Position numbers and translations under genes: made by a program. Below, piece by piece: positions 1 through 8,107 of a stretch of DNA of 32,722 nucleotides (the first letter of the stretch is position 1; every line of letters starts with the position of its first letter). The stretch is from NCBI GenBank assembly GCA_017995215.1, contig JAGOJH010000029.1:1-32722 (forward strand), in the 5' to 3' direction. The notes beneath the pieces are model-generated. The model saw only the letters and a list, made by a program, of their open reading frames with translations. It had not been told where the DNA came from and did not search any database. This DNA comes from Thermoclostridium sp. (GTDB lineage: Bacteria; Bacillota; Clostridia; DSM-8532).

Positions 1-98
1 TTTTTATTTTCGTGGAAGGTCCAAACGCCATAGCTTATTGTATAAATAGCACTCCAAGCTAAAATTATCAAAACACCAATTACTATCAGGGTATTCAT
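1..98 (-). CDS. Small membrane protein, GerKD-like (D subunit), 3' end cut by window
   Basis: This frame starts at an ATG at 98 behind an AAGGAGA site and runs off the window edge after 32 codons. The visible residues begin MNTLIVIGVLIILAW and form one hydrophobic helix followed by a YGVWTF stretch and charged residues. It is the next gene in the direction of the gerA-gerB-gerC operon, about 160 bp after gerC. Small two-helix D proteins are known partners of GerA-type germinant receptors, and position plus hydrophobicity fit one. The family call is inference because the second half is missing. The gap to gerC shows no clear terminator, so co-transcription is possible. Confidence 0.5.
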   Translation of the reverse strand, partial: MNTLIVIGVLIILAWSAIYTISYGVWTFHENK

Positions 99-259
99 TG
101 ATTGCTTTTCTCCTTTCCAAGCCGAGGTTGCCGGACGCAGGATTGGTCAAGGCTCCTCAAGCCAATAAATGGATCACTTGCGAAATCAAGCATTTCCCCA
201 TATTATCAAAGCCGAGTGAGGACACTGGCTTAGTTCAGGTACCTTTGTCAGATATTCAT

Positions 260-1579
260 CTATTCGTTTCCCTTTAGATCTGACATGGGGATCTGTTTTA
301 CTGTCATACCGGTGCGGCGGATAGCTACCTTCAAAATAACATCAAACGATGCATTCTCATACTTTTTATTCCAGCCGAACCGAACCCAGTCATCCCAAAC
401 AAGAAATTGCTGTTTTATCTTTTTCCCGGTTACGCAAATATCGCTATGAAAGCTGTCCCTGGTTTTTTCCAGGAAAGATAGTACATCCCCCCGTATATAT
501 TCAGCCGAAAAATCCTCCAGTCGCTTCAGCCCCTCACCAGTGGAATAGTCTTTGTCTCCTTCCATGGTTAAAACAGAGCCTTCCAGAAAAATGTGGGCGG
601 TAATGTATGGTGTATCTTCGTTCATTTTCACCTGAACAACGGGTTTTCTGCCTAAACTGAGCTTTAAGGAGACAAAGTCTGTTTCCTTAGCACCTGTTGA
701 AGCCTGTTCTTCGGGAGTGGGGATTGAGAAGTACGCTTCCTCCAGTTTTCCAGTAATCATCAAGAAAAAAACCGTTTCCCTGCCCTTTAGCTCTCCTACC
801 ATTTTGTCAGCTTTGAAAACAGCCATACCCATGTTCATTGACTTCGTGTCGAAGATAGCGGGCACCTGCCCGGCAGTATAATCCCCTTCCATCACTTTTC
901 CGAGATTGCTGTCATTACCCGAAAATAGTATCTGTTCGAATTCTTCAGAAGTCTTCAACCTGTTAACATCCAGCAGTGCAGCAACAGCCTGGCCATCGTT
1001 TGAACGCATATCACGGTAAAAGCTGCTTAATCTGCTATCAACAGAGAAGCCCGTTGTTTTCCAGGATTCCATCAGCAACTCGTAATATTTTGCCGGGTTA
1101 GCCTCCAGGATCGGTTTACTCTCCCTCAAAAAATCTTCAGCACTGTCCCGGGCTACCCCCAGGTAGGTATCCGGTCTGAATTCTCTGAACCGGTTGAAGG
1201 TGTTCATGTATTTCTCGATACCTTTTTCTGCCAGTTTCTTTGAAATGACCACCAGCTTTGTATGGGAGAAGTTCACCTTCTTGCTCAGTATCGAATTGGC
1301 AATACTCATGCCACCGTATATCGTGGGCGCCTCAACTGTGAGCATCGTTGCAGACTTCTCCACCTCACCCGGTTCAGGACCTACCCCCACTGCAATGGGA
1401 ACGGCAAGCAGCATGGACATGCGAACATTGCCGTCTATCCCGCCGTCCAGGCCCATTGCAACCACATAGACCAGTTCGTCAACCTCAATGGCATCATAAC
1501 ATCCGCTTGTAAAAAATAAACACAGGCAGAGCATGACAAGAATATTCAATTTTATAGCTCGTTTTGGACAGTTCATCAT
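260..1579 (-). CDS. gerAC: Spore germination receptor subunit C, Ger(x)C lipoprotein
   Basis: This is the C subunit of a GerA-type germinant receptor in the spore inner membrane. It is 439 residues from the ATG at 1579. The N-terminus is a lipoprotein signal (basic residues, a hydrophobic run, then FFTSGC as lipobox), so the Cys should be lipidated. The body carries the family's hydrophilic fold, with a DELVYVVAMGLD segment typical just after the lipobox. The frame is open much further upstream, but that part overlaps gerB. The chosen start has a GGAGG about 11 bases upstream and makes an ATGA overlap with the gerB stop, implying translational coupling. A second ATG follows immediately at 1576. 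Confidence 0.9.
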   Translation of the reverse strand: MMNCPKRAIKLNILVMLCLCLFFTSGCYDAIEVDELVYVVAMGLDGGIDGNVRMSMLLAVPIAVGVGPEPGEVEKSATMLTVEAPTIYGGMSIANSILSKKVNFSHTKLVVISKKLAEKGIEKYMNTFNRFREFRPDTYLGVARDSAEDFLRESKPILEANPAKYYELLMESWKTTGFSVDSRLSSFYRDMRSNDGQAVAALLDVNRLKTSEEFEQILFSGNDSNLGKVMEGDYTAGQVPAIFDTKSMNMGMAVFKADKMVGELKGRETVFFLMITGKLEEAYFSIPTPEEQASTGAKETDFVSLKLSLGRKPVVQVKMNEDTPYITAHIFLEGSVLTMEGDKDYSTGEGLKRLEDFSAEYIRGDVLSFLEKTRDSFHSDICVTGKKIKQQFLVWDDWVRFGWNKKYENASFDVILKVAIRRTGMTVKQIPMSDLKGNE

Positions 1580-2682
1580 TCGGAAGCTTCCCTCCCTTTT
1601 TTGTTTCGAACCCGCATTGATGCGATTAAAAGCAGCAACAGCGGGAATATAAAGGTAACAATCCAGGACCATGAACGATAAAATTCCATTTCGATCTGCA
1701 GCGTGGAAAAAAGATTTTCCGGGATGATTGACAGCGTAAAGATCAAAATGATAAAGGGTAAAATTAGAGGCTTTTGATATTTCAGCCCGAATGCTTCCTT
1801 GAACAACCACGTGGTGAAATACAACCCCGAGCTTAAGTACAGAAACGCACTGGAAGCCCACATGACAATAAAAGCTGATTCAATGCGTGTAAAAAACCTG
1901 CCCAGGTTTATTTCTCTGGCCATTTGGTACATAGGAAGGAAAAGCTCTGTCGTAGCAGGATACTCATATAAAAGGGTGTAGCATAACGATGTCATAACCA
2001 GATAGATGCTGGAAAACAACAGCCCATATCGGCCTATCCCGTCGAAATCGTTTTTCTTGTTTAAAAATGGAACCATAAAAAACAGAACGATGAACTCTGA
2101 GAATATTGAAAGGTTCATCATGCCCCTGCGGAGGATCACATCCCCCCCAAGGCCCAGCCATGGCGCCAATCGGCTGATGTCAAAGCTTCGAACATTTAAA
2201 AGCAGGAGTATGGTAAACGCACTCGCCAGGACGGGTACCATCAACGCATGAATTCTGGTCAATGTCTCAAGACCCAGCCAGGCACCGATAACCATACCGG
2301 TACAAAACAGCAGAAGAATCAAACTGATCGGTGTAGATGGAAGACTGATTACCTTGAAGTCTTCGGCAAATTCACGCAGCACAACAGGAATGATCAACAG
2401 AAACTGCAGCATGAACAGTATCCCCGCAATCATTTTCCCGATATTGCCCATTGCGGTTTTTCCTACATCCAGGATGTCATATCCTGCAAATTTACGGTAA
2501 AGGTGCGATATGACTGAAAACAGAACAACCACCACCGCCGATACCAATAAAGTCATCAGCCATCCGGCCGTCCCGGCGTCCTGCGCCACAGTTCTGGGAA
2601 AGTCAAGCATGGTTTTTAAAGCGGTCATGTTCAACACAAGGCAGACTGCTTCGAAATTACCGATTTTCATTTTCCGGTTCAT
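1576..2682 (-). CDS. gerAB: Spore germination receptor subunit B, GerAB/ArcD-type permease
   Basis: This 368-residue integral membrane protein belongs to the endospore germination permease family in the APC superfamily and is the subunit expected to bind the small-molecule germinant. About ten hydrophobic segments are visible, beginning near residue 40 and ending with a hydrophobic run before a basic tail (MRVRNKKG). The start ATG lies inside the 3' end of gerA (26-base overlap) and the stop overlaps the gerC start, so A, B and C are translated as one coupled unit. Length is normal for the family. Confidence 0.9.
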   Translation of the reverse strand: MNRKMKIGNFEAVCLVLNMTALKTMLDFPRTVAQDAGTAGWLMTLLVSAVVVVLFSVISHLYRKFAGYDILDVGKTAMGNIGKMIAGILFMLQFLLIIPVVLREFAEDFKVISLPSTPISLILLLFCTGMVIGAWLGLETLTRIHALMVPVLASAFTILLLLNVRSFDISRLAPWLGLGGDVILRRGMMNLSIFSEFIVLFFMVPFLNKKNDFDGIGRYGLLFSSIYLVMTSLCYTLLYEYPATTELFLPMYQMAREINLGRFFTRIESAFIVMWASSAFLYLSSGLYFTTWLFKEAFGLKYQKPLILPFIILIFTLSIIPENLFSTLQIEMEFYRSWSWIVTFIFPLLLLLIASMRVRNKKGREASE

Positions 2683-4708
2683 CGCTCTCCACCCCCTTCT
2701 CTTCCTTCACCCACCCTCTTGCTATGGTGGGCTGCTTTTTTACTGCTTTTGGGTTCAAAAAGTCAGGTCTGTCCTCTTCTTTCCACAGAGGTGTTTTGAA
2801 AATCGTATTTGTACGCTTTCCCGTTGTTTTTGGCGCATAGGGTACGAGGAAGGGTACACCGAATGAACGAGCGTGCACCAGAAACAGCAGATGAACAAAC
2901 AGGCACAGGGCAATTCCCAAAAGCCCCGATATACCCGCTAATAAAAGATATATGAACCGAAGTGTGCGGAAGGAATACCCGAGGGAAAAATCAGGAATTG
3001 CAAATGATCCAATTGCTGTTACCGCTATGATAATGATTAGGATCGGACTGACAAGGTTAGCCGATACGGCTGCCTGACCCAATATTAAAGCTCCGACAAT
3101 CCCCAGAGTCGTACCGATGGGGCCTGGAATACGAATACCGGCTTCCCGGATGAGTTCAAATGAAATCTCCATTATGAGTATACTGACAATCGTTGGAAAA
3201 GGAACCTTTTCCCGCGATGATGCAATTGCTAAAAGCAGATCTGTAGGCAGCATCTCCTGGTGAAAGGTTGTTACCGCTAAGTATAAAGCTGGCAGCAGCA
3301 AAGTGAACAGAATGCCCATAACACGTATAAAGCGCAGTAAAGTTGCATATGGGTATCGAAGATAATAATCCTCGGGAGAATGGATTAAGTTAAACAGCGT
3401 AACCGGTGCGATTATGACAAAGGGGCTTCCGTGAACAATAATTCCAACCCTTCCTTCACCAAGGTACGCCGCAACCGTGTCCGGTCTTTCGGTTAACAGC
3501 ATTTGGGGGGCTGGAAGAAAGGTACTGTCCTCAAGCATTTGCTCCAACTCCCCTGAATCCTGCAGGTAGCCCACTTGAATGCTTTTTAGCCGCTTTCGCA
3601 CCTCATCGACAAGGGAGCTGTTGGCGATGTTTTTAATGTAAACCATACTGCACGGAGTTTTACTTCTGGTTCCTACCAAAACGTCTTCAACAATCAGGTT
3701 CTCATCCTTCAGTGTTTTTCTTAAAAGGGCGGTATTTACACGGTTCGTTTCATTAAAGGCTTCTTTCGGCCCGCGGATATTCAATTCAGAAGTTGGTTTT
3801 TCAATGGTCCGGTGCTCCCATCCTTTCACATCCCCAGCAATGGCGATTCCCAGACTGTCGATGAAAATAGCGATACCACCGAAATTTACTTCATCCACAA
3901 CCTCCTGATAGGTTTTACACTTTTTGATCTGGTTTTGCGGAATCAAGTGATTGTATATGACATCTTCCACCGATTGATCTTCCGTATCCATCGGCATGAC
4001 CGAAAGCGTCATCAATGGCTGAAGTATGGTGGTATTGATTATAGTTCGATCAACCATCCCATCAAAGAAACACGCAAACGCTTTATAGACCTCATCTTTT
4101 ACCCGAATGTGGAATTCACGCACTTTAAAGTCACCGTTGATATCTGCCGTATAGATCTGCTTCACTTTTTGCAGACAGGAATCAACAGAGGTATGGATGT
4201 CTCCTCTGTCCTTCTCATTCCCTCTTTTTTCTTCTTTTTCAGAAAGGTCCTTTACCGCCAGCGGTATGGGCTGCGTAATGCCTCTTTTTTCAGATTTTTT
4301 GTCTTTTTCTCCGGGCTGGCCGTCGTCCTTTACCGTTCGCTCTGCTGCTGCTTCGCTTTCGATTGCTTTGCCCTGGTGCTCACGTTCTTCCCCTACTTTT
4401 TCCTTCTTATCCGCTGGATCAACTTCAGAAGCTTTTTTAGAATCCAGATTTTTTTCCTTTTGTTTTTGTTGATCAGGTTTCTTATCAGAAACCTGCTCCC
4501 TGAGTTTATTTTCCTTATTCCGCGCATTGCTGTGAGCCTTCTCCGCTTCGCTGTTGCTGCTATCATCTTCTTTACCCCGTTCCTTACCGATATCCTCTTT
4601 TTCATCTTCTTCCCGTCTCTTCTGAGGTTCTTCAAGAATAAATGGATCCTTTGGGTTTTCCGGATGAAAAAGAAAGATATCCTTAATAAGTGATTTGATA
4701 TCCTTCAA
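2657..4708 (-). CDS. gerAA: Spore germination receptor subunit A with long charged N-terminal extension
   Basis: This is the A subunit of a GerA-type receptor, a protein with a soluble N-terminal domain and several membrane helices. From the TTG at 4708 it is 683 residues. I prefer this start to the GTG at 4753 because GGAGG lies 7 bases upstream of it. Residues 25 to about 175 are almost entirely Lys, Glu, Asp, Gln and Ser and are probably disordered. The conserved GerA domain begins near residue 180 (VREFHIRV, then MVDRTIINTTILQPLM). Membrane helices occupy roughly 440-640. The extension is much longer than in the classical B. subtilis GerAA. It heads the A-B-C operon. Confidence 0.9.
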   Translation of the reverse strand: MKDIKSLIKDIFLFHPENPKDPFILEEPQKRREEDEKEDIGKERGKEDDSSNSEAEKAHSNARNKENKLREQVSDKKPDQQKQKEKNLDSKKASEVDPADKKEKVGEEREHQGKAIESEAAAERTVKDDGQPGEKDKKSEKRGITQPIPLAVKDLSEKEEKRGNEKDRGDIHTSVDSCLQKVKQIYTADINGDFKVREFHIRVKDEVYKAFACFFDGMVDRTIINTTILQPLMTLSVMPMDTEDQSVEDVIYNHLIPQNQIKKCKTYQEVVDEVNFGGIAIFIDSLGIAIAGDVKGWEHRTIEKPTSELNIRGPKEAFNETNRVNTALLRKTLKDENLIVEDVLVGTRSKTPCSMVYIKNIANSSLVDEVRKRLKSIQVGYLQDSGELEQMLEDSTFLPAPQMLLTERPDTVAAYLGEGRVGIIVHGSPFVIIAPVTLFNLIHSPEDYYLRYPYATLLRFIRVMGILFTLLLPALYLAVTTFHQEMLPTDLLLAIASSREKVPFPTIVSILIMEISFELIREAGIRIPGPIGTTLGIVGALILGQAAVSANLVSPILIIIIAVTAIGSFAIPDFSLGYSFRTLRFIYLLLAGISGLLGIALCLFVHLLFLVHARSFGVPFLVPYAPKTTGKRTNTIFKTPLWKEEDRPDFLNPKAVKKQPTIARGWVKEEKGVESDEPENENR

Positions 4709-4772
4709 AGACACAACCTCCAGGCGATGTAACTGACTCACTAGAATCACCACACCGTTACAATCTTTACCA

Positions 4773-4803
4773 TAGTTTTAACCATGAGCCTGAAGGTTAT
4801 GCA
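4773..4803 (-). promoter_or_regulatory. Possible forespore (sigma-G-like) promoter of the ger operon
   Basis: On the minus strand, TGCATA at 4803-4798 is followed after 18 bp by AAAACTA at 4779-4773. This resembles the sigma-G pattern (TGMATA, then CATAMTA). Germinant receptor operons are usually sigma-G dependent, which is why I looked here. The -10 match is 5 of 7, so this is tentative. Confidence 0.3.
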
Positions 4804-4928
4804 GACCGCTTTTTAGTGAATGCGCCTAAGGCCCTTGCCTCAGAGTGTATTTTTGATAACTGCCTTGAAAAGATGCAATCGAATTGTGGCGGGCACATCT
4901 TCGCCTCGCAATTTTTATGAAATTGATC

Positions 4929-4957
4929 TTGACAGCTAACAATTGTTATCCTATAAT
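4929..4957 (+). promoter_or_regulatory. Consensus sigma-A promoter for the membrane protein/tetR unit
   Basis: TTGACA at 4929-4934 and TATAAT at 4952-4957 are both exact consensus hexamers with the ideal 17 bp spacer. It faces the gene at 5006, which follows a strong AAGGAGG site. A promoter this strong beside a TetR gene usually needs repression, and operator-like palindromes overlap it. Confidence 0.9.
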
Positions 4958-4976
4958 TTAGATAACGCTTGTTAGC
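4935..4976. promoter_or_regulatory. Paired palindromic operators, probably for the adjacent TetR
   Basis: Two 16-bp half-palindromic sites, GCTAACAATTGTTATC at 4935-4950 and GATAACGCTTGTTAGC at 4961-4976, are inverted copies of each other (14 of 16 positions match). They flank the -10 hexamer, 26 bp centre to centre. The first fills the promoter spacer and the second covers the start region, so bound repressor would block RNA polymerase. The TetR at 5727 in the same unit is the obvious ligand, which would make the unit self-repressing. The binding partner is inferred. Confidence 0.75.
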
Positions 4977-5005
4977 CAGAAAAGAAAAGGAGGATAACAA
5001 GAACT

Positions 5006-5629
5006 ATGAAAAACAATACATTTGGGAAAATCAGCTCAATACTATGTGGTTTGTCGGTTTTAGCTTTTGCCATTTCCATGATATTTGGTACCGGTGCAAT
5101 GTTTGCCAGTTGTTTATCCAGTATGTTTATTGCTCTCGGATTCGTACCTTTCATGATTGCGCTTTACTCAAAAAACAATCATCAGGAGCACAAAGCGTGC
5201 GGCTTAACCGGGGTTGGTTTTGCCGTCGTATATGCCGTAATCATATTTTTAGTCTATTATGCCGAATGCACTACAGTTCGCATGAACCCCCATTTAAGCG
5301 CAGAAACCTTATCTATTATCAGTTATGGGTATCTGGGCAGTTTATTTTTCAACTATGACTTGTTGGGTTATGCTTTTATGGCACTGTCAACCTTTTTGGT
5401 GGGCTTGACCATACAGCCCAAAAGAAAATCGGACAAGGTTTTCAAAGCGATGATGATGATCCATGGTGTGTTTTTTCTCAGTTGCTTTTTCGTTCCTATG
5501 TTCCCGATTTTTACCGAAGGATCGGGTAATGCCGGTGATGCGATGGGAACAATTCTATTGGAGATATGGTGTGCGTATTTTCTGCCGATATGTGTTTTGG
5601 GCTATAGATATTTTGATGAACCAAACTGA
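5006..5629 (+). CDS. Integral membrane protein of unknown function, TetR-linked
   Basis: This 207-residue protein has about six hydrophobic segments, at roughly residues 8-30, 32-54, 68-88, 105-135, 145-170 and 178-200. A conserved loop near residue 88 carries ECTTVRMNPHLS. The layout resembles DUF998-like six-helix proteins, but I cannot assign it firmly. The ATG at 5006 follows AAGGAGG with good spacing. The gene lies between a strong operator-covered promoter and the tetR gene, about 100 bases ahead of tetR. A role in a stress response or efflux-related process controlled by that regulator is plausible but only inferred from position. Confidence 0.75.
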   Translation: MKNNTFGKISSILCGLSVLAFAISMIFGTGAMFASCLSSMFIALGFVPFMIALYSKNNHQEHKACGLTGVGFAVVYAVIIFLVYYAECTTVRMNPHLSAETLSIISYGYLGSLFFNYDLLGYAFMALSTFLVGLTIQPKRKSDKVFKAMMMIHGVFFLSCFFVPMFPIFTEGSGNAGDAMGTILLEIWCAYFLPICVLGYRYFDEPN

Positions 5630-5726
5630 TAAAGGCCTTACATTAAGCAGTATGCTAAAGTATTCTTACCTACATTAATCGACCTTGGTTTGGAATACTT
5701 CCCACAACGGACTTGTCGGAGGGTTT

Positions 5727-6347
5727 ATGGAGCAAAAGGATTCAATCAAAACAAAAGATAAAATACTTCAGGCATCTATTGATTTATTCGCAGAAAAAGG
5801 GTACGGAAACGTATCTATGCGTGAAATCGCGAAGGAAGTGGGTATCAAGGCAAGTTCGCTGTATAAGCATTATGAAAGCAAAAACGATATTTTGGAGAGT
5901 ATTTTTCAGTTATTTCAGGAAAGCTTGAGCCTGACCAATCTTCCAGCAGTGGGTCTGAAGGATTATTTGAAAACAGTCTCTGCCGAAGAATACCTGAACC
6001 AGGGGTTTGAGCTTTTCAGGCAAACCATGTGGGCACCAACCATTTTGAAGATTTCACGGATCATCACAACCGAGCAGCAACGAAACCAATCGGTGAAGAA
6101 TTTCTTCGTCGAAGAAATGATTCGCAAACCCCATGTACTGATGCAGCAGGTTTTTGATATGATGATTGAAAACGGCTCGGTGGAACCAATCGATACCACA
6201 GTTGCTGCTGAAGAATACAACGCTTATATCATTTACCTGTATTTTGAGCAAAACTACCTGAAAGATGCGCCTGATGTGACAGAAATTGAGCAGAAAATGA
6301 AACAGCACAATGCATTTTTTGCCAATCATGTTTTGAAAGCAAAGTAA
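5727..6347 (+). CDS. TetR/AcrR family transcriptional regulator
   Basis: This is a 206-residue dimeric repressor. The N-terminal helix-turn-helix spans about residues 9-55, with the family pattern of LFAEKGYGNVSMREIA followed by VGIKASSLYKHYESK. The rest is a helical ligand-binding domain with no obvious specificity signature. The ATG at 5727 is preceded closely by GGAGGG. An upstream ATG at 5685 in the same frame has no ribosome site and would add 14 unlikely residues. It probably binds the paired palindromes at 4935-4976 and so controls itself and the membrane protein before it. Confidence 0.9.
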   Translation: MEQKDSIKTKDKILQASIDLFAEKGYGNVSMREIAKEVGIKASSLYKHYESKNDILESIFQLFQESLSLTNLPAVGLKDYLKTVSAEEYLNQGFELFRQTMWAPTILKISRIITTEQQRNQSVKNFFVEEMIRKPHVLMQQVFDMMIENGSVEPIDTTVAAEEYNAYIIYLYFEQNYLKDAPDVTEIEQKMKQHNAFFANHVLKAK

Positions 6348-6503
6348 GCCATATGTATCAATGTGTGCCCAACCAATGCCTTGCTGGGTAAAACATGGAG
6401 CGTTACGACTACCCGTGATGAAATCCTGACTAGAAAGCTCTGTGCTTTATGCCTGAAATGCATGGTATGGTGCCCATATACAATGGAATACACAAAAGCA
6501 TAA
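6348..6503 (+). pseudogene. Remnant 3' end of a 2[4Fe-4S] ferredoxin-domain gene
   Basis: Directly after the tetR stop, the same frame stays open for 51 codons to a TAA at 6501. Its translation has the second half of one cluster motif (CINVCPTNAL) and then a complete CxxCxxCxxxCP motif (CALCLKCMVWCP). That is the spacing of the C-terminal ferredoxin domain seen, for example, in flavodoxin-ferredoxin (EFR1-type) proteins. There is no start codon with a ribosome site and the first two Cys of the first cluster are gone, so I read it as a decayed tail. The in-frame position after tetR may be chance. It could instead be a readthrough extension, but that seems unlikely. Confidence 0.6.
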
Positions 6504-6643
6504 TCTAGATAAAAAAGTCTTTACGTACTAGCTTCAGTGCCTGCGTAAGGCAGAGATAACCACCACTCAGCCATTGTAACCCATTTATTAGTATTCCATT
6601 TGTGTAATGAGTGTGCGTTCCTCAAAAAATCATTTTTTTCATC

Positions 6644-6672
6644 TTGATTAATCCTGCGAATCTGTGTATAAT
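6644..6672 (+). promoter_or_regulatory. Promoter of the tRNA-Val gene
   Basis: TTGATT at 6644-6649 and TATAAT at 6667-6672 are separated by 17 bp. The -10 is exact and the -35 matches 4 of 6. It ends 13 bp before the mature tRNA, so the transcript would have a very short 5' leader. Confidence 0.8.
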
Positions 6673-6685
6673 AAATTACGCACGC

Positions 6686-6761
6686 GGGCGATTAACTCAG
6701 TTGGTAGAGTGTCACTTTGACGTAGTGAAAGTCGGGGATTCGAGTTCCTCATCGCCCACCA
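6686..6761 (+). tRNA. tRNA-Val (anticodon GAC), CCA encoded
   Basis: A full cloverleaf is visible. The acceptor arms GGGCGAT and ATCGCCC pair at 7 of 7. The D stem is ACTC/GAGT, the anticodon stem TCACT/AGTGA, and the loop TTGACGT places GAC at 34-36, which reads the valine codon GUC. The T arm is GGGGA TTCGAGT TCCTC with one G-U pair. The discriminator is A and the CCA end is encoded at 6759-6761. It stands alone, with its own promoter and terminator. Confidence 0.95.
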
Positions 6762-6762
6762 G

Positions 6763-6795
6763 AAGAGCCTTTCAGAAAACTGAAAGGCTCTTTTT
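6763..6795 (+). terminator. Rho-independent terminator of tRNA-Val
   Basis: A perfect 12-bp stem (AGAGCCTTTCAG at 6764-6775 with CTGAAAGGCTCT at 6780-6791) and an AAAA loop run straight into five T residues. It begins 2 bp after the CCA end. The T run is present only in the plus direction. Confidence 0.95.
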
Positions 6796-6926
6796 CATGT
6801 GGTTTTATCCCAAACGGTTTCCCATGAAATGCAGTAAACATGTGGTTTTTCTCTAATGCGGCTTCCCGCAATGTGCAGTGAACTTGTGGTTATCCCTCAC
6901 CGGCTGGTTTCCCGCAATTTGAGGTT
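6796..6926. repeat. Three imperfect 43-44 bp tandem repeats
   Basis: Units start at about 6796, 6839 and 6883. Each begins with CATGTGG or CTTGTGG, passes through a variable middle and contains TTCCC followed by A/G-rich bases and, in the first two units, TGCAGT before the next unit. The array fills the gap between the tRNA terminator and the stop of the convergent SLH gene. The copies have diverged by base changes and small indels. No coding function was seen. Confidence 0.7.
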
Positions 6927-6934
6927 CCCTGTAA

Positions 6935-8092
6935 TTATTCAATTTCTACAACGGTAAAGGGTATGACAGCCAGTTTCTGTTGATACTCCTTCATCGTATT
7001 TCCGGATAAATCGCAAATACCGGTGATACTGATGATATATTCACTACCGCTCCCTTTCGTCAGTGTATCGAAGCTTACTTCATATTGTATATTGGATATT
7101 TTTTCTGTGACCAAAACGGCGTTTTCCACAAAACTGCCATCAATCCGCAACAGTCTGTAATTGGATGGATTCCTGGCACCATTACCGCTTGTTGCAGAAA
7201 CAACTGCTTCATTAAAACGCACAACAATTCGGTTATCCTGGCTTTGGGCAGCAAAGGCCAGCGGTTTCTCGTTATCAGTTGAATCATCCGAGCTAGACGG
7301 AGGTATTATAAGCCTTGGGGTTGATGTCGGGGTCGGTGAAGGAGTCGGAGATGGAGAAGGGGTAGGTGTCGGCATCACAGTTGGTACAGGAGTAGTAGTT
7401 GGAATAGCGGGACGCAGTGCGATGCGGAGATCCGGCGCATACATAATGGCAGCTTCTACCCTGTCTCTTGGTACCGTGCCCTGTAGAACCAGGTTTTCCA
7501 GTACAGTCTTATTTGTAACGTCTGTTACTTTCAGGCAGCCATAGGATATCACAACCAAATCGTCTCTAATCAAATCCTTATTTGTATATAGAACAGCCTG
7601 TGCAGATGAGATACCACCTTTGTCTGCCAGCTGTTCAGGTGCCATATCATAGTCATTTTTATACCCCAGTTGACGTAATATTAGAGTACAGTATTGATTT
7701 CCGTTCATCGGCTTCTTTGGTGCGATAGTACCGTTGGGTAGCCCTTTAACCAGCTCATTTTTTACTGCATAAGCGACATGTTTTTTAGCCCAGTCAGATA
7801 TTGAGCTTGCATCACTGAACCTGCTTAAAATTTCATCCGCATTCGTTATTTTCTGCGTCTCGGCATCCCGTCCGAATAATCTGAGCAGCATCACAACGCC
7901 TTGTTCCCGGGTTAATGCCGAAGTCAAATCAGGCACGAAAGATGTTGCTGAAACACCATGATAAAGCCCAAGATCATTTAAGGTCTGGGCTTTCGATTTG
8001 TACTTATACTCATTCGAATCAGTATAAGTAGTATTAAAGATCATGCATGCAGCAATCCATAAAAAAAGTACAGCAATCTTATGATTTTTCAA
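6935..8092 (-). CDS. Exported S-layer-homology (SLH) protein with Pro/Thr linker and Ig-like domain
   Basis: This 385-residue secreted protein has an N-terminal signal sequence (basic residues, then about 17 hydrophobic ones). Residues about 40-180 carry two clear SLH-type motifs, ALTREQGVVMLLRLFG and FSDASSISDWAKKHVAYAV, and a weaker third. Residues 229-269 form a Pro/Thr/Ser-rich linker. From about 275 there is an Ig-like beta domain (RIVVRFNEAV) resembling those of S-layer proteins. SLH motifs usually bind secondary cell-wall polymers, so it probably sits on the cell surface. The start is TTG with AAAGGGG 8 bases upstream. It is the last gene of a minus-strand run, 15 bp after the double-glycine peptide. 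Confidence 0.85.
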   Translation of the reverse strand: MKNHKIAVLFLWIAACMIFNTTYTDSNEYKYKSKAQTLNDLGLYHGVSATSFVPDLTSALTREQGVVMLLRLFGRDAETQKITNADEILSRFSDASSISDWAKKHVAYAVKNELVKGLPNGTIAPKKPMNGNQYCTLILRQLGYKNDYDMAPEQLADKGGISSAQAVLYTNKDLIRDDLVVISYGCLKVTDVTNKTVLENLVLQGTVPRDRVEAAIMYAPDLRIALRPAIPTTTPVPTVMPTPTPSPSPTPSPTPTSTPRLIIPPSSSDDSTDNEKPLAFAAQSQDNRIVVRFNEAVVSATSGNGARNPSNYRLLRIDGSFVENAVLVTEKISNIQYEVSFDTLTKGSGSEYIISITGICDLSGNTMKEYQQKLAVIPFTVVEIE

Positions 8093-8107
8093 CTTCAGGG
8101 CCCCTTT

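Noticed and set aside
3812-4693. Long plus-strand frame of 293 residues within gerA
   Set aside because: It is antisense to the Lys/Glu-rich part of GerA. The purine-rich codons create a Phe/Leu/Ser-rich frame on the other strand that only mimics a membrane protein.
6686-6926. Idea that the tandem repeats after tRNA-Val mark an integration (att) site
   Set aside because: The repeats do not copy the 3' end of the tRNA, and no integrase or phage-like gene is in the window.
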